Assembly: GCF_013409575.1 (NCBI RefSeq)
Contig: NZ_JACCCY010000002.1
Span: 806,001-870,000 of the forward strand
Direction: 5' to 3'
Length of the DNA: 64,000 nt
DNA from: Macellibacteroides fermentans
Lineage (GTDB): Bacteria; Bacteroidota; Bacteroidia; Bacteroidales; Tannerellaceae
In this document: piece by piece, positions 43,589 to 51,489 of the stretch
How positions within the stretch are numbered: position 1 is the first letter of the stretch
Layout: the number at the start of each line of letters is the position of its first letter
The notes under the pieces: generated by a model
Seen by the model: the letters and a program-made list of their open reading frames with translations, nothing else
Told to the model about the DNA's origin: nothing
Database searches by the model: none
Made by a program: the position numbers and the translations under genes

Positions 43589-44461
43589 ATGCAAAACAGA
43601 CGTGACTTTTTAAAGCATGCATCTTTGCTTGTTGCCGGAGGTTTGGTTGCTCCTCAGTTATTATCTTCTTGTAGTAGCGCTCCTGCAAAAAACATCGGTC
43701 TACAGCTTTATTCATTAAGAGACCTTGTAAAAGAATCGGGTATCCAGGTTGTGCTGGAAACTGTTGCAAAAATGGGTTATACTAATTTGGAAACCGCCGG
43801 TTATGATAATGGTAAAATTTATGGATTGGCTCCTGCCGAATTCAAGAAAATGGTTACCGATCTTGGAATGAAATGTACAAGTGCACACTTGGGCCAAGCT
43901 TTCACAAAAGAAAAAGAGGCTGAAGTAATGGCTTGGTGGGATCAGGCTATCGAAGCTCACAACGAATTGGGCGTTAAATATATGGTTCAACCGTTTATGC
44001 CTGTGAACGATCAGACTACATTGGACGACCTGAAGATGTATTGTGATTATTTCAATACTGTAGGTTACAAGACTGCATCTGCCAGCATCGCATTTGGTTA
44101 TCATAACCACGATTTTGAATTCCGCAAAATTGGTGATCAGCTTATTTACGACTTCATGTTAAACACTGTAAGCAAGAATCATGTATTCTTTGAATTGGAT
44201 GTTTATTGGTGTATGGTTGGTGGCTACGAACCTGCTAAGTATCTGAAGGACTATGCCGGTCAGTTTAAAGCTGTCCATATCAAAGACGAAAAAGAAATCG
44301 GCGCAAGCGGTAAGATGGACTTCAAGCCTATCTTCGACCAAATGAATGCCAATAATATAAAAGACTGGTACGTAGAAGTTGAACAATATACTAACAACGA
44401 TCCTGTTGCCAGTGTACAACAGAGCTTCGACTTCCTGAACAAAGCAGAATACGTGAAATAA
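43589..44461 (+). CDS. exported sugar phosphate isomerase/epimerase-like TIM barrel
   Basis: A 290-residue xylose-isomerase-like TIM barrel. The N-terminus MQNRRDFLKHASLLVAGGL is a Tat signal and is followed by a lipobox (LLSSCSS), so it is predicted to be a folded, membrane-anchored periplasmic lipoprotein. Barrel motifs: NIGLQLYSLRD, FGYHNHDFEF with metal-binding His, FELDVYWCMVGG, and KAVHIKDEKE. In Bacteroidetes such proteins commonly accompany DUF1080 and Gfo/Idh proteins in keto-sugar metabolism. It is divergent from the DUF1080-PHP gene, suggesting joint function. Confidence 0.88.
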   Translation: MQNRRDFLKHASLLVAGGLVAPQLLSSCSSAPAKNIGLQLYSLRDLVKESGIQVVLETVAKMGYTNLETAGYDNGKIYGLAPAEFKKMVTDLGMKCTSAHLGQAFTKEKEAEVMAWWDQAIEAHNELGVKYMVQPFMPVNDQTTLDDLKMYCDYFNTVGYKTASASIAFGYHNHDFEFRKIGDQLIYDFMLNTVSKNHVFFELDVYWCMVGGYEPAKYLKDYAGQFKAVHIKDEKEIGASGKMDFKPIFDQMNANNIKDWYVEVEQYTNNDPVASVQQSFDFLNKAEYVK

Positions 44462-44482
44462 TTTTGCGTAAATAAATAAAGA

Positions 44483-44524
44483 AACGAGGATGGTTCATAT
44501 TGCAGAATCATCCTCGTTTTTTTA
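44483..44524 (+). terminator. terminator after TIM-barrel gene
   Basis: AACGAGGATG pairs with CATCCTCGTT, with inner TTC/GAA pairing and a long T-run. Confidence 0.92.
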
Positions 44525-44595
44525 TTTCCTTACAGAGCCGTAGTTTAATTCTTTTCGATGGTGTATCTTTGTGATACGATCTTATTTTACAAACT

Positions 44596-47151
44596 ATGCA
44601 TCAATTTAAATATCAATTGTCTCTCTGGATTTCATTTACATTTATGATGTTATTATTCGGATCTTGTTCGGGTTACAAAATGATGAATGGCCCTGTTTTT
44701 AATCCAGGTGTTTCTTTGGAGTTGGCCGAATTACGGAAACAGGAAGTTTCAGGATTGAAATATAAATTATACTTTAAAATTCCGGAAGATAAAAATGAAG
44801 AGGTTTCTGGTAAAGTTGTTATGGATTTTATGCTTAACCGGACTAATGTAGATAAAACCAATGAATTTGGCGGAGTACTTCTGGACTGTCGTATAAATAA
44901 GGATAAGATTTATAAAGTATGGGCCAATGGGAGACAAGTGAATAAATGGATTGTTAATGAGCATATTGTAATTCCTGAATCGGTAGTAAAGAAGGGCGCT
45001 AATCAGATTGCTGTGCAGTTTGTTGCTGAGGATCAGTCGCTGAACCGTAATGCCGAATATCTATATACTTTGTTGGTTCCAGATAGGGCACGTACCCTTT
45101 TTCCTTGTTTTGATCAACCTAATCTGAAGGCTGAGTTCAGCTTGCAGCTGGATATTCCTGCCCATTGGACAGCCGTATCCAATACCGCAATTATAAATGA
45201 GAAAACTACTAATGACCGTAAAGAAATTCATTTCGCACCTACCGAACCTCTCAGCACTTATCTTTTTTCTTTTGTTGCCGGTTTGTTAAACCGTACAGAA
45301 CAGTTTCAGAACGGACAAAAAATTGCGGTATATCACCGGGAAACGGATCCTCAAAAACTGATTCAGCTGGATACAATTTTTCATCAGGTTTTTGCATCTA
45401 TCAAGTGGATGGAAGAATATACGGGTGTACCTTATCCATTTGCAAAATACGATTTGATAATACTTCCCGGATTTCAATATGGTGGTATGGAACATACGGG
45501 TGCAACTCTTTATAATGATAGAAGAATGTTTTTAGATGAACATCCTACACCTGATGAAGAACTGGGCCGGACATTATTGATTGCTCACGAAACTGCACAT
45601 ATGTGGTTCGGTGATTTAGTTACTATGAATTGGTTTAATGATGTGTGGACCAAAGAGGTTTTTGCAAATTATTTTGCAGCAAGAATTACTGAACCTCTTT
45701 TCCCTGACGTAAATCATAGGCTTTCTAATTTACGAACATTTTATATTTCCTCCTTAGGCGAAGATCGTACACCCGGAACAACGTCTATACGTCAGCCTCT
45801 TGATAATTTACGAAACTCCGGACTCATCTACGGTCAGATTATTTACAATAAAGCTCCTATTGTTATGGAAAAACTTGTGGAGTTGATTGGGCAAGAGGCA
45901 TTTCAAAGCGGTATTCGGGAATATTTAAGGACTTATGCCTATGGAAATGCAACGTGGGATGATCTCGTTTCTATTTTAGATAGTAAAACCGATGCAGATT
46001 TAAAACAATTTAGCGATGTATGGGTAAATCAGAAGGGTATGCCTGAAATAGATATGGAACTTAAAGGTAATCGTCTTATTGTCCGCCAAAGAGATCTCTT
46101 GAATAGAGGAATATTTTGGCCGCAACGCTTTAATGTAACGCTCTGTGGAAAGAAAACAATTTCAAGGGAAATAAATCTTACGGATAGTATACTTGAACTG
46201 CCTCTCGATTTTTATCCGGATTATGTGCTTCCAAATACGGATGGTAGAGGTTATGGGCGCTTTCTCCTTTCTTCAGAGGCTGTTCAATATATTGTGGATA
46301 ATTGGTTTTCAGAGAAGGATGAAGTTTGCCGTCTTTCGTTACTTATGACTTTATACGAGAATTATCAATCGAAGCGTTTGTCTCCTTCCCTTATAGCAAA
46401 TACCCTGTTAAAGGGTTTACCTATTGAAAGTAATCCGATTATTGCTTCTGCCCTTGTTGGATATTTGAATAGTTGTGTTAATGACTTGAACGGTGAACCC
46501 CGTTTGTATATTGAACAACGGATGTATGAGCTGTATCAGACTCATAAACTTCCATCTGTCAGATTACAATTGCTTCGAGCCTTGATGAGTATGGTTGTTT
46601 CGCCGGATGTTATTGAAGCGCTATATGGTATATGGAGTGACGGAAAAAGTGAATTATTAAGCGAACGAGATTATATGACTCTCTCTTATGAACTGGCTAT
46701 CAGGATGCCTGAAAGGAGTGCAGCCATTCTTGCTAAGCAAAGGGAGCGGATCACAAATCCGGATCGTATCAGGGAATATGATTATGTGGCACGGGCATTG
46801 AATCACGACACAACCAGATTGGATAATCTTTTTGAATCACTTCTTATTCCGTCAAACCGGCGCATTGAACCTTGGACTCAGACGGTGCTTTATTATCTAA
46901 ATCATCCAACACGTCAGGATTATTCTGTCAAATATATACGTCCGGCTCTAGATGCATTGCGTGATGTGCAACGAACCGGCGATATCTTTTTTCCAAGAGG
47001 ATGGGTGGGTGCGTTATTAGGAGGGTACAGAAGTATGGATGCATACCAAGAAGTACAGGACTTTTTGAAAGATAATCCGCAATACCCGCCTCTATTGAAA
47101 AATAAGATACTCCAGGCGGCTTACCCTTTATTTCGGTGTAACGAGGATTAA
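44596..47151 (+). CDS. M1 family aminopeptidase-like metallopeptidase, lipoprotein
   Basis: An 851-residue zinc peptidase of the gluzincin M1 family. The signal ends in a lipobox (LLFGSCSGY), so it is membrane-anchored outside the cytoplasm. Seen: an N-terminal beta domain, the exopeptidase motif YGGMEHTG in place of GAMEN, and the zinc site H331-E332-x-x-H335 (HETAHMW) with Glu354 in TKEVFANY. A long helical ERAP-like C-terminal domain follows. It probably trims peptides in the periplasm or at the surface for amino-acid use. It is apparently monocistronic, before an MFS pump with its own promoter. Confidence 0.93.
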   Translation: MHQFKYQLSLWISFTFMMLLFGSCSGYKMMNGPVFNPGVSLELAELRKQEVSGLKYKLYFKIPEDKNEEVSGKVVMDFMLNRTNVDKTNEFGGVLLDCRINKDKIYKVWANGRQVNKWIVNEHIVIPESVVKKGANQIAVQFVAEDQSLNRNAEYLYTLLVPDRARTLFPCFDQPNLKAEFSLQLDIPAHWTAVSNTAIINEKTTNDRKEIHFAPTEPLSTYLFSFVAGLLNRTEQFQNGQKIAVYHRETDPQKLIQLDTIFHQVFASIKWMEEYTGVPYPFAKYDLIILPGFQYGGMEHTGATLYNDRRMFLDEHPTPDEELGRTLLIAHETAHMWFGDLVTMNWFNDVWTKEVFANYFAARITEPLFPDVNHRLSNLRTFYISSLGEDRTPGTTSIRQPLDNLRNSGLIYGQIIYNKAPIVMEKLVELIGQEAFQSGIREYLRTYAYGNATWDDLVSILDSKTDADLKQFSDVWVNQKGMPEIDMELKGNRLIVRQRDLLNRGIFWPQRFNVTLCGKKTISREINLTDSILELPLDFYPDYVLPNTDGRGYGRFLLSSEAVQYIVDNWFSEKDEVCRLSLLMTLYENYQSKRLSPSLIANTLLKGLPIESNPIIASALVGYLNSCVNDLNGEPRLYIEQRMYELYQTHKLPSVRLQLLRALMSMVVSPDVIEALYGIWSDGKSELLSERDYMTLSYELAIRMPERSAAILAKQRERITNPDRIREYDYVARALNHDTTRLDNLFESLLIPSNRRIEPWTQTVLYYLNHPTRQDYSVKYIRPALDALRDVQRTGDIFFPRGWVGALLGGYRSMDAYQEVQDFLKDNPQYPPLLKNKILQAAYPLFRCNED

Positions 47152-47170
47152 GGAGGTTCCTGAAGGATTC

Positions 47171-47202
47171 TTTGGCTTCTGTAATTATTAGCTTTATCTT
47201 TG
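47171..47202 (+). promoter_or_regulatory. promoter of Fsr-like MFS gene
   Basis: TTTG (47171-47174), a 20-base spacer and TATCTTTG (47195-47202) match the Bacteroidetes consensus. The TTG that could open a longer frame at 47200 lies inside this box, supporting the ATG at 47224. Confidence 0.7.
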
Positions 47203-47223
47203 CACCTCGAAAAAAGTAATTTA

Positions 47224-48423
47224 ATGAATAAGTTCAAAGACAATGCGGCAACCGGAACCTCTTTCGGTATTTTACTGGCACTAAGTTTTTCACATTTGGC
47301 TAATGATACATTGCAGTCTGTAATTTCGGCTGTTTATCCAATGCTAAAGGAGAGTTTGGCTTTGAGTTTTGCTCAGATCGGTTTAATTACACTGGTCTAT
47401 CAAATATCGGCTTCTGTATTTCAACCTGTTGTTGGATTTTATCTGGATAAAAGACCAAATCCGTGGTTTCTTCCGGTAGGAATGACCTTTACGATGACTG
47501 GGTTAACTACACTTGCTTTTGCTCATACCGTAACACTCACTGTAGTCGCTGTATTTTTGGTAGGTATCGGGTCTTCCATACTTCATCCGGAGGCATCCCG
47601 ACTTACATCCATTGCTTCGGGCGGAAAACGCGGAATGGCACAGTCTTTATTTCAGGTAGGTGGAAATCTCGGGGGATCGTTAGGACCACTATTGGTTGCT
47701 CTCATTATTGCTCCATACGGTCAGAAACATATTGCTTTATTCTCAATATTGTCGGTAATCTGTATTCTTGTAATGATTCCCATCTGTAAGTGGTACAAAA
47801 GAAAGCTGAAGGAAGTAAAATCAGGAAAGAATACCATGCAGCCCATAAAACACTTGGCCATATCCCGCCCGAAATTGATTCTATCGCTGATAGTTCTGCT
47901 GATACTTATTTTTTCAAAGTATGTGTATATGGCGAGTCTGACCAATTATTATACGTTTTATCTGATTGAAAAATTTGGAGTTACCGTACAACAATCTCAA
48001 TTTTATTTGTTCGGATTTCTTTTTGCTATTGCTCTGGGAACCCTGCTCGGCGGACCGATTGGTGATAAGGTAGGACGTAAGTATGTAATCTGGGTATCGA
48101 TTCTTGGTACGGCTCCTTTTAGTTTAATGATGCCCTATGCCGACTTACAGTGGACTTGTATTTTGAGTTTGGTTATCGGTTTGATTTTATCTTCTGCATT
48201 TTCAGCAATTTTAGTGTATGCACAAGAGTTGCTGCCTATGAAACTGGGACTTATTTCCGGCCTTTTCTTCGGATTGGCTTTTGGTATTGCCGGAATTTCG
48301 GCTGCAATTATGGGAAATATAGCCGACGAAAAGGGTATAGAGTATATCTATCATCTCGTATCTTTTATGCCTTTACTGGGTATAGTTACCTATTTTTTAC
48401 CTAATGTAAAGCGGAAAGTGTGA
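47224..48423 (+). CDS. MFS transporter, fosmidomycin-resistance (Fsr) type
   Basis: A 399-residue major facilitator with about 12 membrane helices. The Fsr-type signatures are clear: SFSHLANDTLQSVISAVYPMLKE (split over helix 1), FAQIGLITLVYQISASVFQP, VGIGSSILHPEASR and MAQSLFQVGGNLGGSLGPL. Fsr exports fosmidomycin in E. coli; a natural substrate is unknown. A TTG start 24 bases upstream is rejected because it overlaps the promoter. No efflux partner genes are adjacent. Confidence 0.92.
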   Translation: MNKFKDNAATGTSFGILLALSFSHLANDTLQSVISAVYPMLKESLALSFAQIGLITLVYQISASVFQPVVGFYLDKRPNPWFLPVGMTFTMTGLTTLAFAHTVTLTVVAVFLVGIGSSILHPEASRLTSIASGGKRGMAQSLFQVGGNLGGSLGPLLVALIIAPYGQKHIALFSILSVICILVMIPICKWYKRKLKEVKSGKNTMQPIKHLAISRPKLILSLIVLLILIFSKYVYMASLTNYYTFYLIEKFGVTVQQSQFYLFGFLFAIALGTLLGGPIGDKVGRKYVIWVSILGTAPFSLMMPYADLQWTCILSLVIGLILSSAFSAILVYAQELLPMKLGLISGLFFGLAFGIAGISAAIMGNIADEKGIEYIYHLVSFMPLLGIVTYFLPNVKRKV

Positions 48424-48574
48424 TTGAGTAAGTGATTGAAATATTGTTTTTTTGTTATCCTGGTGATGTTGATTGATGTTATTTTTTGAACAATAGATCT
48501 TTTAAAATTGTTTTTAAGCCGAGTTAGTGAGTGATCTTTAACGCGACTCATTAATTGTTATAAAATATGTTTGT

Positions 48575-49309
48575 ATGCAAAAGTTAATTTCTTATCCATT
48601 GTCTATAGTATATTATTTGCTATTTTTTTTAACATTACTGTTATTTCATCCGATTCAGTGGATATGTTTTAATTTGTTTGGTTATAATGCCCATAAAAAG
48701 AGTGTGGATGTATTAAGTTACTTTTTGGTGGCGAATACATATGTACTGGGAACTTCCTATAAATTTGAGAATCTTGACCTGTTGCCTCAAGGTGTTCCTC
48801 TTATAATTGCTGCCAATCATCAAAGCATGTATGATATTACTGCTATCGGATGGTTTATGCGTAAAGTGCACCCCAAATATATTAGTAAAATTGAATTAGC
48901 TAAGGGTATACCCAGTATTTCCTATAATTTAAATCATGGCGGTTCGGTTGTAATTGATCGTAAAGACCCCAGACAGAGTCTGCCTGCCATTAAAAAGATT
49001 GCAGAGTATATTGAACAAAATAAGAGATCGGTCGTTATATTTCCTGAAGGTACCAGGAGTAAGACGGGTGTTCCAAAGCCTTTTGCCGAAAGTGGATTGA
49101 AGTTACTGTGCAAGTATGCGCCTTCGGCCTACATGGTTCCGTTGACTATCAATAACTCCTGGAAAATGACGCCATGGGGATCTTTTCCATTAGGGATTGG
49201 GAATAAGCTTACTTTTACTATTCATCAGCCTTTTGCAATTGAAGACTTGTCTTTTGCCGAAATATTTGAAAGAACGGAAAAAGCAGTTGTTGGTTCTGTG
49301 CGCAATTAG
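48575..49309 (+). CDS. 1-acyl-sn-glycerol-3-phosphate acyltransferase (PlsC-like)
   Basis: A 244-residue membrane acyltransferase. One or two N-terminal hydrophobic segments (about 6-35) precede the acyltransferase domain with motif I NHQSMYD (HX4D) and motif III FPEGTRSKTG. A hydrophobic/proline motif MVPLTINNSW follows. It acylates lysophosphatidate, or a related lysolipid, in phospholipid synthesis. It is followed by an acyl-ACP desaturase gene on the same strand, so an acyl-chain-modification unit is a fair inference. The 151-base upstream gap is A+T-rich with no other gene. Confidence 0.9.
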   Translation: MQKLISYPLSIVYYLLFFLTLLLFHPIQWICFNLFGYNAHKKSVDVLSYFLVANTYVLGTSYKFENLDLLPQGVPLIIAANHQSMYDITAIGWFMRKVHPKYISKIELAKGIPSISYNLNHGGSVVIDRKDPRQSLPAIKKIAEYIEQNKRSVVIFPEGTRSKTGVPKPFAESGLKLLCKYAPSAYMVPLTINNSWKMTPWGSFPLGIGNKLTFTIHQPFAIEDLSFAEIFERTEKAVVGSVRN

Positions 49310-49417
49310 TTGAAGGTGTTTTTCAACTTAATTATATACTTCATGGTTTAAGTTTAAACTATGTGTTTTTGTTGTAAATTATTACACAACCTATTACTCA
49401 CAATTAAATTATTCCCA

Positions 49418-50413
49418 ATGGCTCTAAAAAATATACGTTTAGAAGTGATGCACTTCATGGAACAGAATATAGATAGTTTTATTAATCAATATTTAATTCC
49501 TGTAGAAAAAATATGGCAACCAACTGATTTCTTACCAGATTCAGGTAGTGAAACTTTTTATGAAGATTTAAGGGAGTTGCGTGAATTGGCTAAAGATCTG
49601 CCATACGATTTCTGGGTCGTTCTGGTTGGAGATACCATTACAGAAGAAGCTTTACCTACCTATGAGTCTTGGTTGATGGAGGTTGAAGGCATTGTAAATG
49701 GCGATTCGGAAACCAGAAATGGTTGGTCAAAGTGGATCAGACAATGGACTGGAGAAGAAAACAGACACGGGGATGTACTTAATAAGTATCTCTATCTGTC
49801 GGGACGGGTAAATATGAGAGAAATTGAGCAAACAACCCAGCATCTTATTAACGATGGTTTTGATATAGGTACAGGTAGGGATCCTTACAAGAATTTTGTG
49901 TATACCAGTTTTCAGGAATTAGCTACATTTACGTCCCATAACGGTATTGCTGAATTGGCTAAAAAGGGTGGTAATGATAAATTGGCACGTATGTGCCGAC
50001 GAATAGCGGGCGACGAAATGAGGCATCATCTGGCATATAGTGAGTTTGTAAGACGAATCTTTGAATTGGATCCAAGTGAAATGATGCTGGCCTTTAGCTA
50101 TATGATGAGGCAAAAAATTGTAATGCCAGCCCACTTCTTGAGAGAATCCGGACAGAAAATAAGTACGGCATTCGAACAGTTTTCTAATTCAGCACAACGT
50201 ATCGGCGTTTACACTACAAGCGATTATATAGCTATTATGGAAAAGCTGATTGAAAAGTGGAAAATAGATAAAATAACAGGACTCACAGATGAGGCCGAAC
50301 GAGCAAGGGATTTTCTTATGAAATTGCCTGCACGAATGGCTAAAATATCTGAAAGGTTGGTTATCCCTTCAGAACCTTATGTCTTTAAGTGGGTAACTCC
50401 TTTAGTAAAATAG
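49418..50413 (+). CDS. acyl-ACP desaturase (soluble diiron type)
   Basis: A 331-residue ferritin-like diiron enzyme of the plant-type stearoyl-ACP desaturase family (FA_desaturase_2). Both iron-binding repeats are intact: EENRHG (Glu113/Glu114, His117) and DEMRHH (Asp199/Glu200, His203), as is the tryptophan-rich WSKWIRQWTGEEN lead. A frame extension to 49361 (Cys-rich, no homology) is rejected for the ATG at 49418. The reaction uses O2 and reduced ferredoxin to put a cis double bond in acyl-ACP, which is unexpected in an anaerobe. It sits just after plsC. Confidence 0.9.
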   Translation: MALKNIRLEVMHFMEQNIDSFINQYLIPVEKIWQPTDFLPDSGSETFYEDLRELRELAKDLPYDFWVVLVGDTITEEALPTYESWLMEVEGIVNGDSETRNGWSKWIRQWTGEENRHGDVLNKYLYLSGRVNMREIEQTTQHLINDGFDIGTGRDPYKNFVYTSFQELATFTSHNGIAELAKKGGNDKLARMCRRIAGDEMRHHLAYSEFVRRIFELDPSEMMLAFSYMMRQKIVMPAHFLRESGQKISTAFEQFSNSAQRIGVYTTSDYIAIMEKLIEKWKIDKITGLTDEAERARDFLMKLPARMAKISERLVIPSEPYVFKWVTPLVK

Positions 50414-50435
50414 GCCTATTTATACATAGAATATT

Positions 50436-50480
50436 CCATCTCCCTGACAGATTCAATTCGCAGGAAGATGGATTTTTTTT
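50436..50480 (+). terminator. terminator after desaturase gene
   Basis: CCATCTCCCTG pairs with CAGGAAGATGG (one mismatch), followed by a T-run that overlaps the stop codon of the convergent HAD gene. Confidence 0.75.
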
Positions 50481-51207
50481 ATCTGCAAGCTTTCATGATA
50501 TCATCCCAGGCTGCAGCCAGATCAGCCATACTTGGAAAGAGAATGTCAGCTCCTGCACCCAATAGTACACTGTCTGGCAAAGGACCGGTATTAACGGCTA
50601 TAGTGAAAATGCCTGCAGCAACGGATGCTTCTACACCCATTGGTGCATTTTCTACAACAAAGGCCTCCCAAGGTTGAACTCCCGCTTTATTTAGTCCGAT
50701 AAGATAAGGTTCCGGATGAGGTTTCCCATACTCCACATCGTAGGCCGTAACCATCTTTTCTCTTTCAAAGCAATTGGGAAAGGATTGATTTAATTTAGAA
50801 AGTAATGATTCCTGTCCAGAGCCGGTAACCACAAGTGTTTGTAGTCCATGTCTCTTAACATTCGAAATCACCTCGGTAGCTCCATCCATAGTGGCTCCAT
50901 CATTATAATGATTGAACAACTCGGATTTCTGTTTATACATTTGCGCTTTTTCTTCCTCAGTTGCATCTCTCCCGAACGTACGTTGAAAAAGAATATTAAT
51001 GGTGCTTTCGCCGGTCCTTCCTTCAAACATATAAAAGTCTTCGGGGGTTGAGATGAGTTGATGCAGACTGGAGGTTTCAGACCATGCACGGGCATGATAA
51101 CGCATTGAATCGTATAATACTCCATCCATATCAAATAAAACGGCTTTGGGATTTAATATAGGGTACGAATGTCTATGCAGATAGCTTTGAATAGCTCGTT
51201 GAATCAT
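50479..51207 (-). CDS. HAD superfamily hydrolase, beta-phosphoglucomutase-like
   Basis: A 242-residue HAD phosphatase with an alpha-helical cap. Motif I is VLFDMDGVLYDS with nucleophile and acid Asp. Motif II Thr is in VVTGSG, motif III Lys in YGKPHPEPYL, and motif IV in VVENAPMGVEASVAAG, with Glu-Asn where many relatives have Glu-Asp. It resembles sugar phosphatases and beta-phosphoglucomutases; the substrate is undetermined. It is cytosolic and monocistronic, convergent with the desaturase gene. Confidence 0.9.
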   Translation of the reverse strand: MIQRAIQSYLHRHSYPILNPKAVLFDMDGVLYDSMRYHARAWSETSSLHQLISTPEDFYMFEGRTGESTINILFQRTFGRDATEEEKAQMYKQKSELFNHYNDGATMDGATEVISNVKRHGLQTLVVTGSGQESLLSKLNQSFPNCFEREKMVTAYDVEYGKPHPEPYLIGLNKAGVQPWEAFVVENAPMGVEASVAAGIFTIAVNTGPLPDSVLLGAGADILFPSMADLAAAWDDIMKACR

Positions 51208-51274
51208 TTTATTTGTCTTTTAAAGTATAATACAAAATTACACTAAAATGTTCGTGTAATCAAATGCTATCCTG

Positions 51275-51303
51275 TTGTTTGTCTTAAAAAGTAGTTATCT
51301 TTG
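51275..51303 (+). promoter_or_regulatory. promoter of GH9 gene with long leader
   Basis: TTG (51275-51277), an 18-base spacer and TATCTTTG (51296-51303) fit the consensus. The gene begins at 51490, leaving an A+T-rich leader of about 180 nt with no gene and no clear structured motif. Confidence 0.5.
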
Positions 51304-51489
51304 TTTAAAAAGATTATATAGTTAATAAAACTATTCTATTAAGGTATTGTAAACTGTATTGTTGATTTGCCGACTCAGTATTAATCTTTAAAAAATGATA
51401 AATAGTTGAGGACTTTTTCTTTTTAATTAGTCTTATTATTAAAGTCAGCTTATTGTTATAGCCTTAAGTTATTATATAAATCAATACAT

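Noticed and set aside
48566-48573. TATGTTTG promoter-like box before plsC
   Set aside because: It lies one base before the start codon, so a transcript from it would begin after the ATG; it is probably coincidental.
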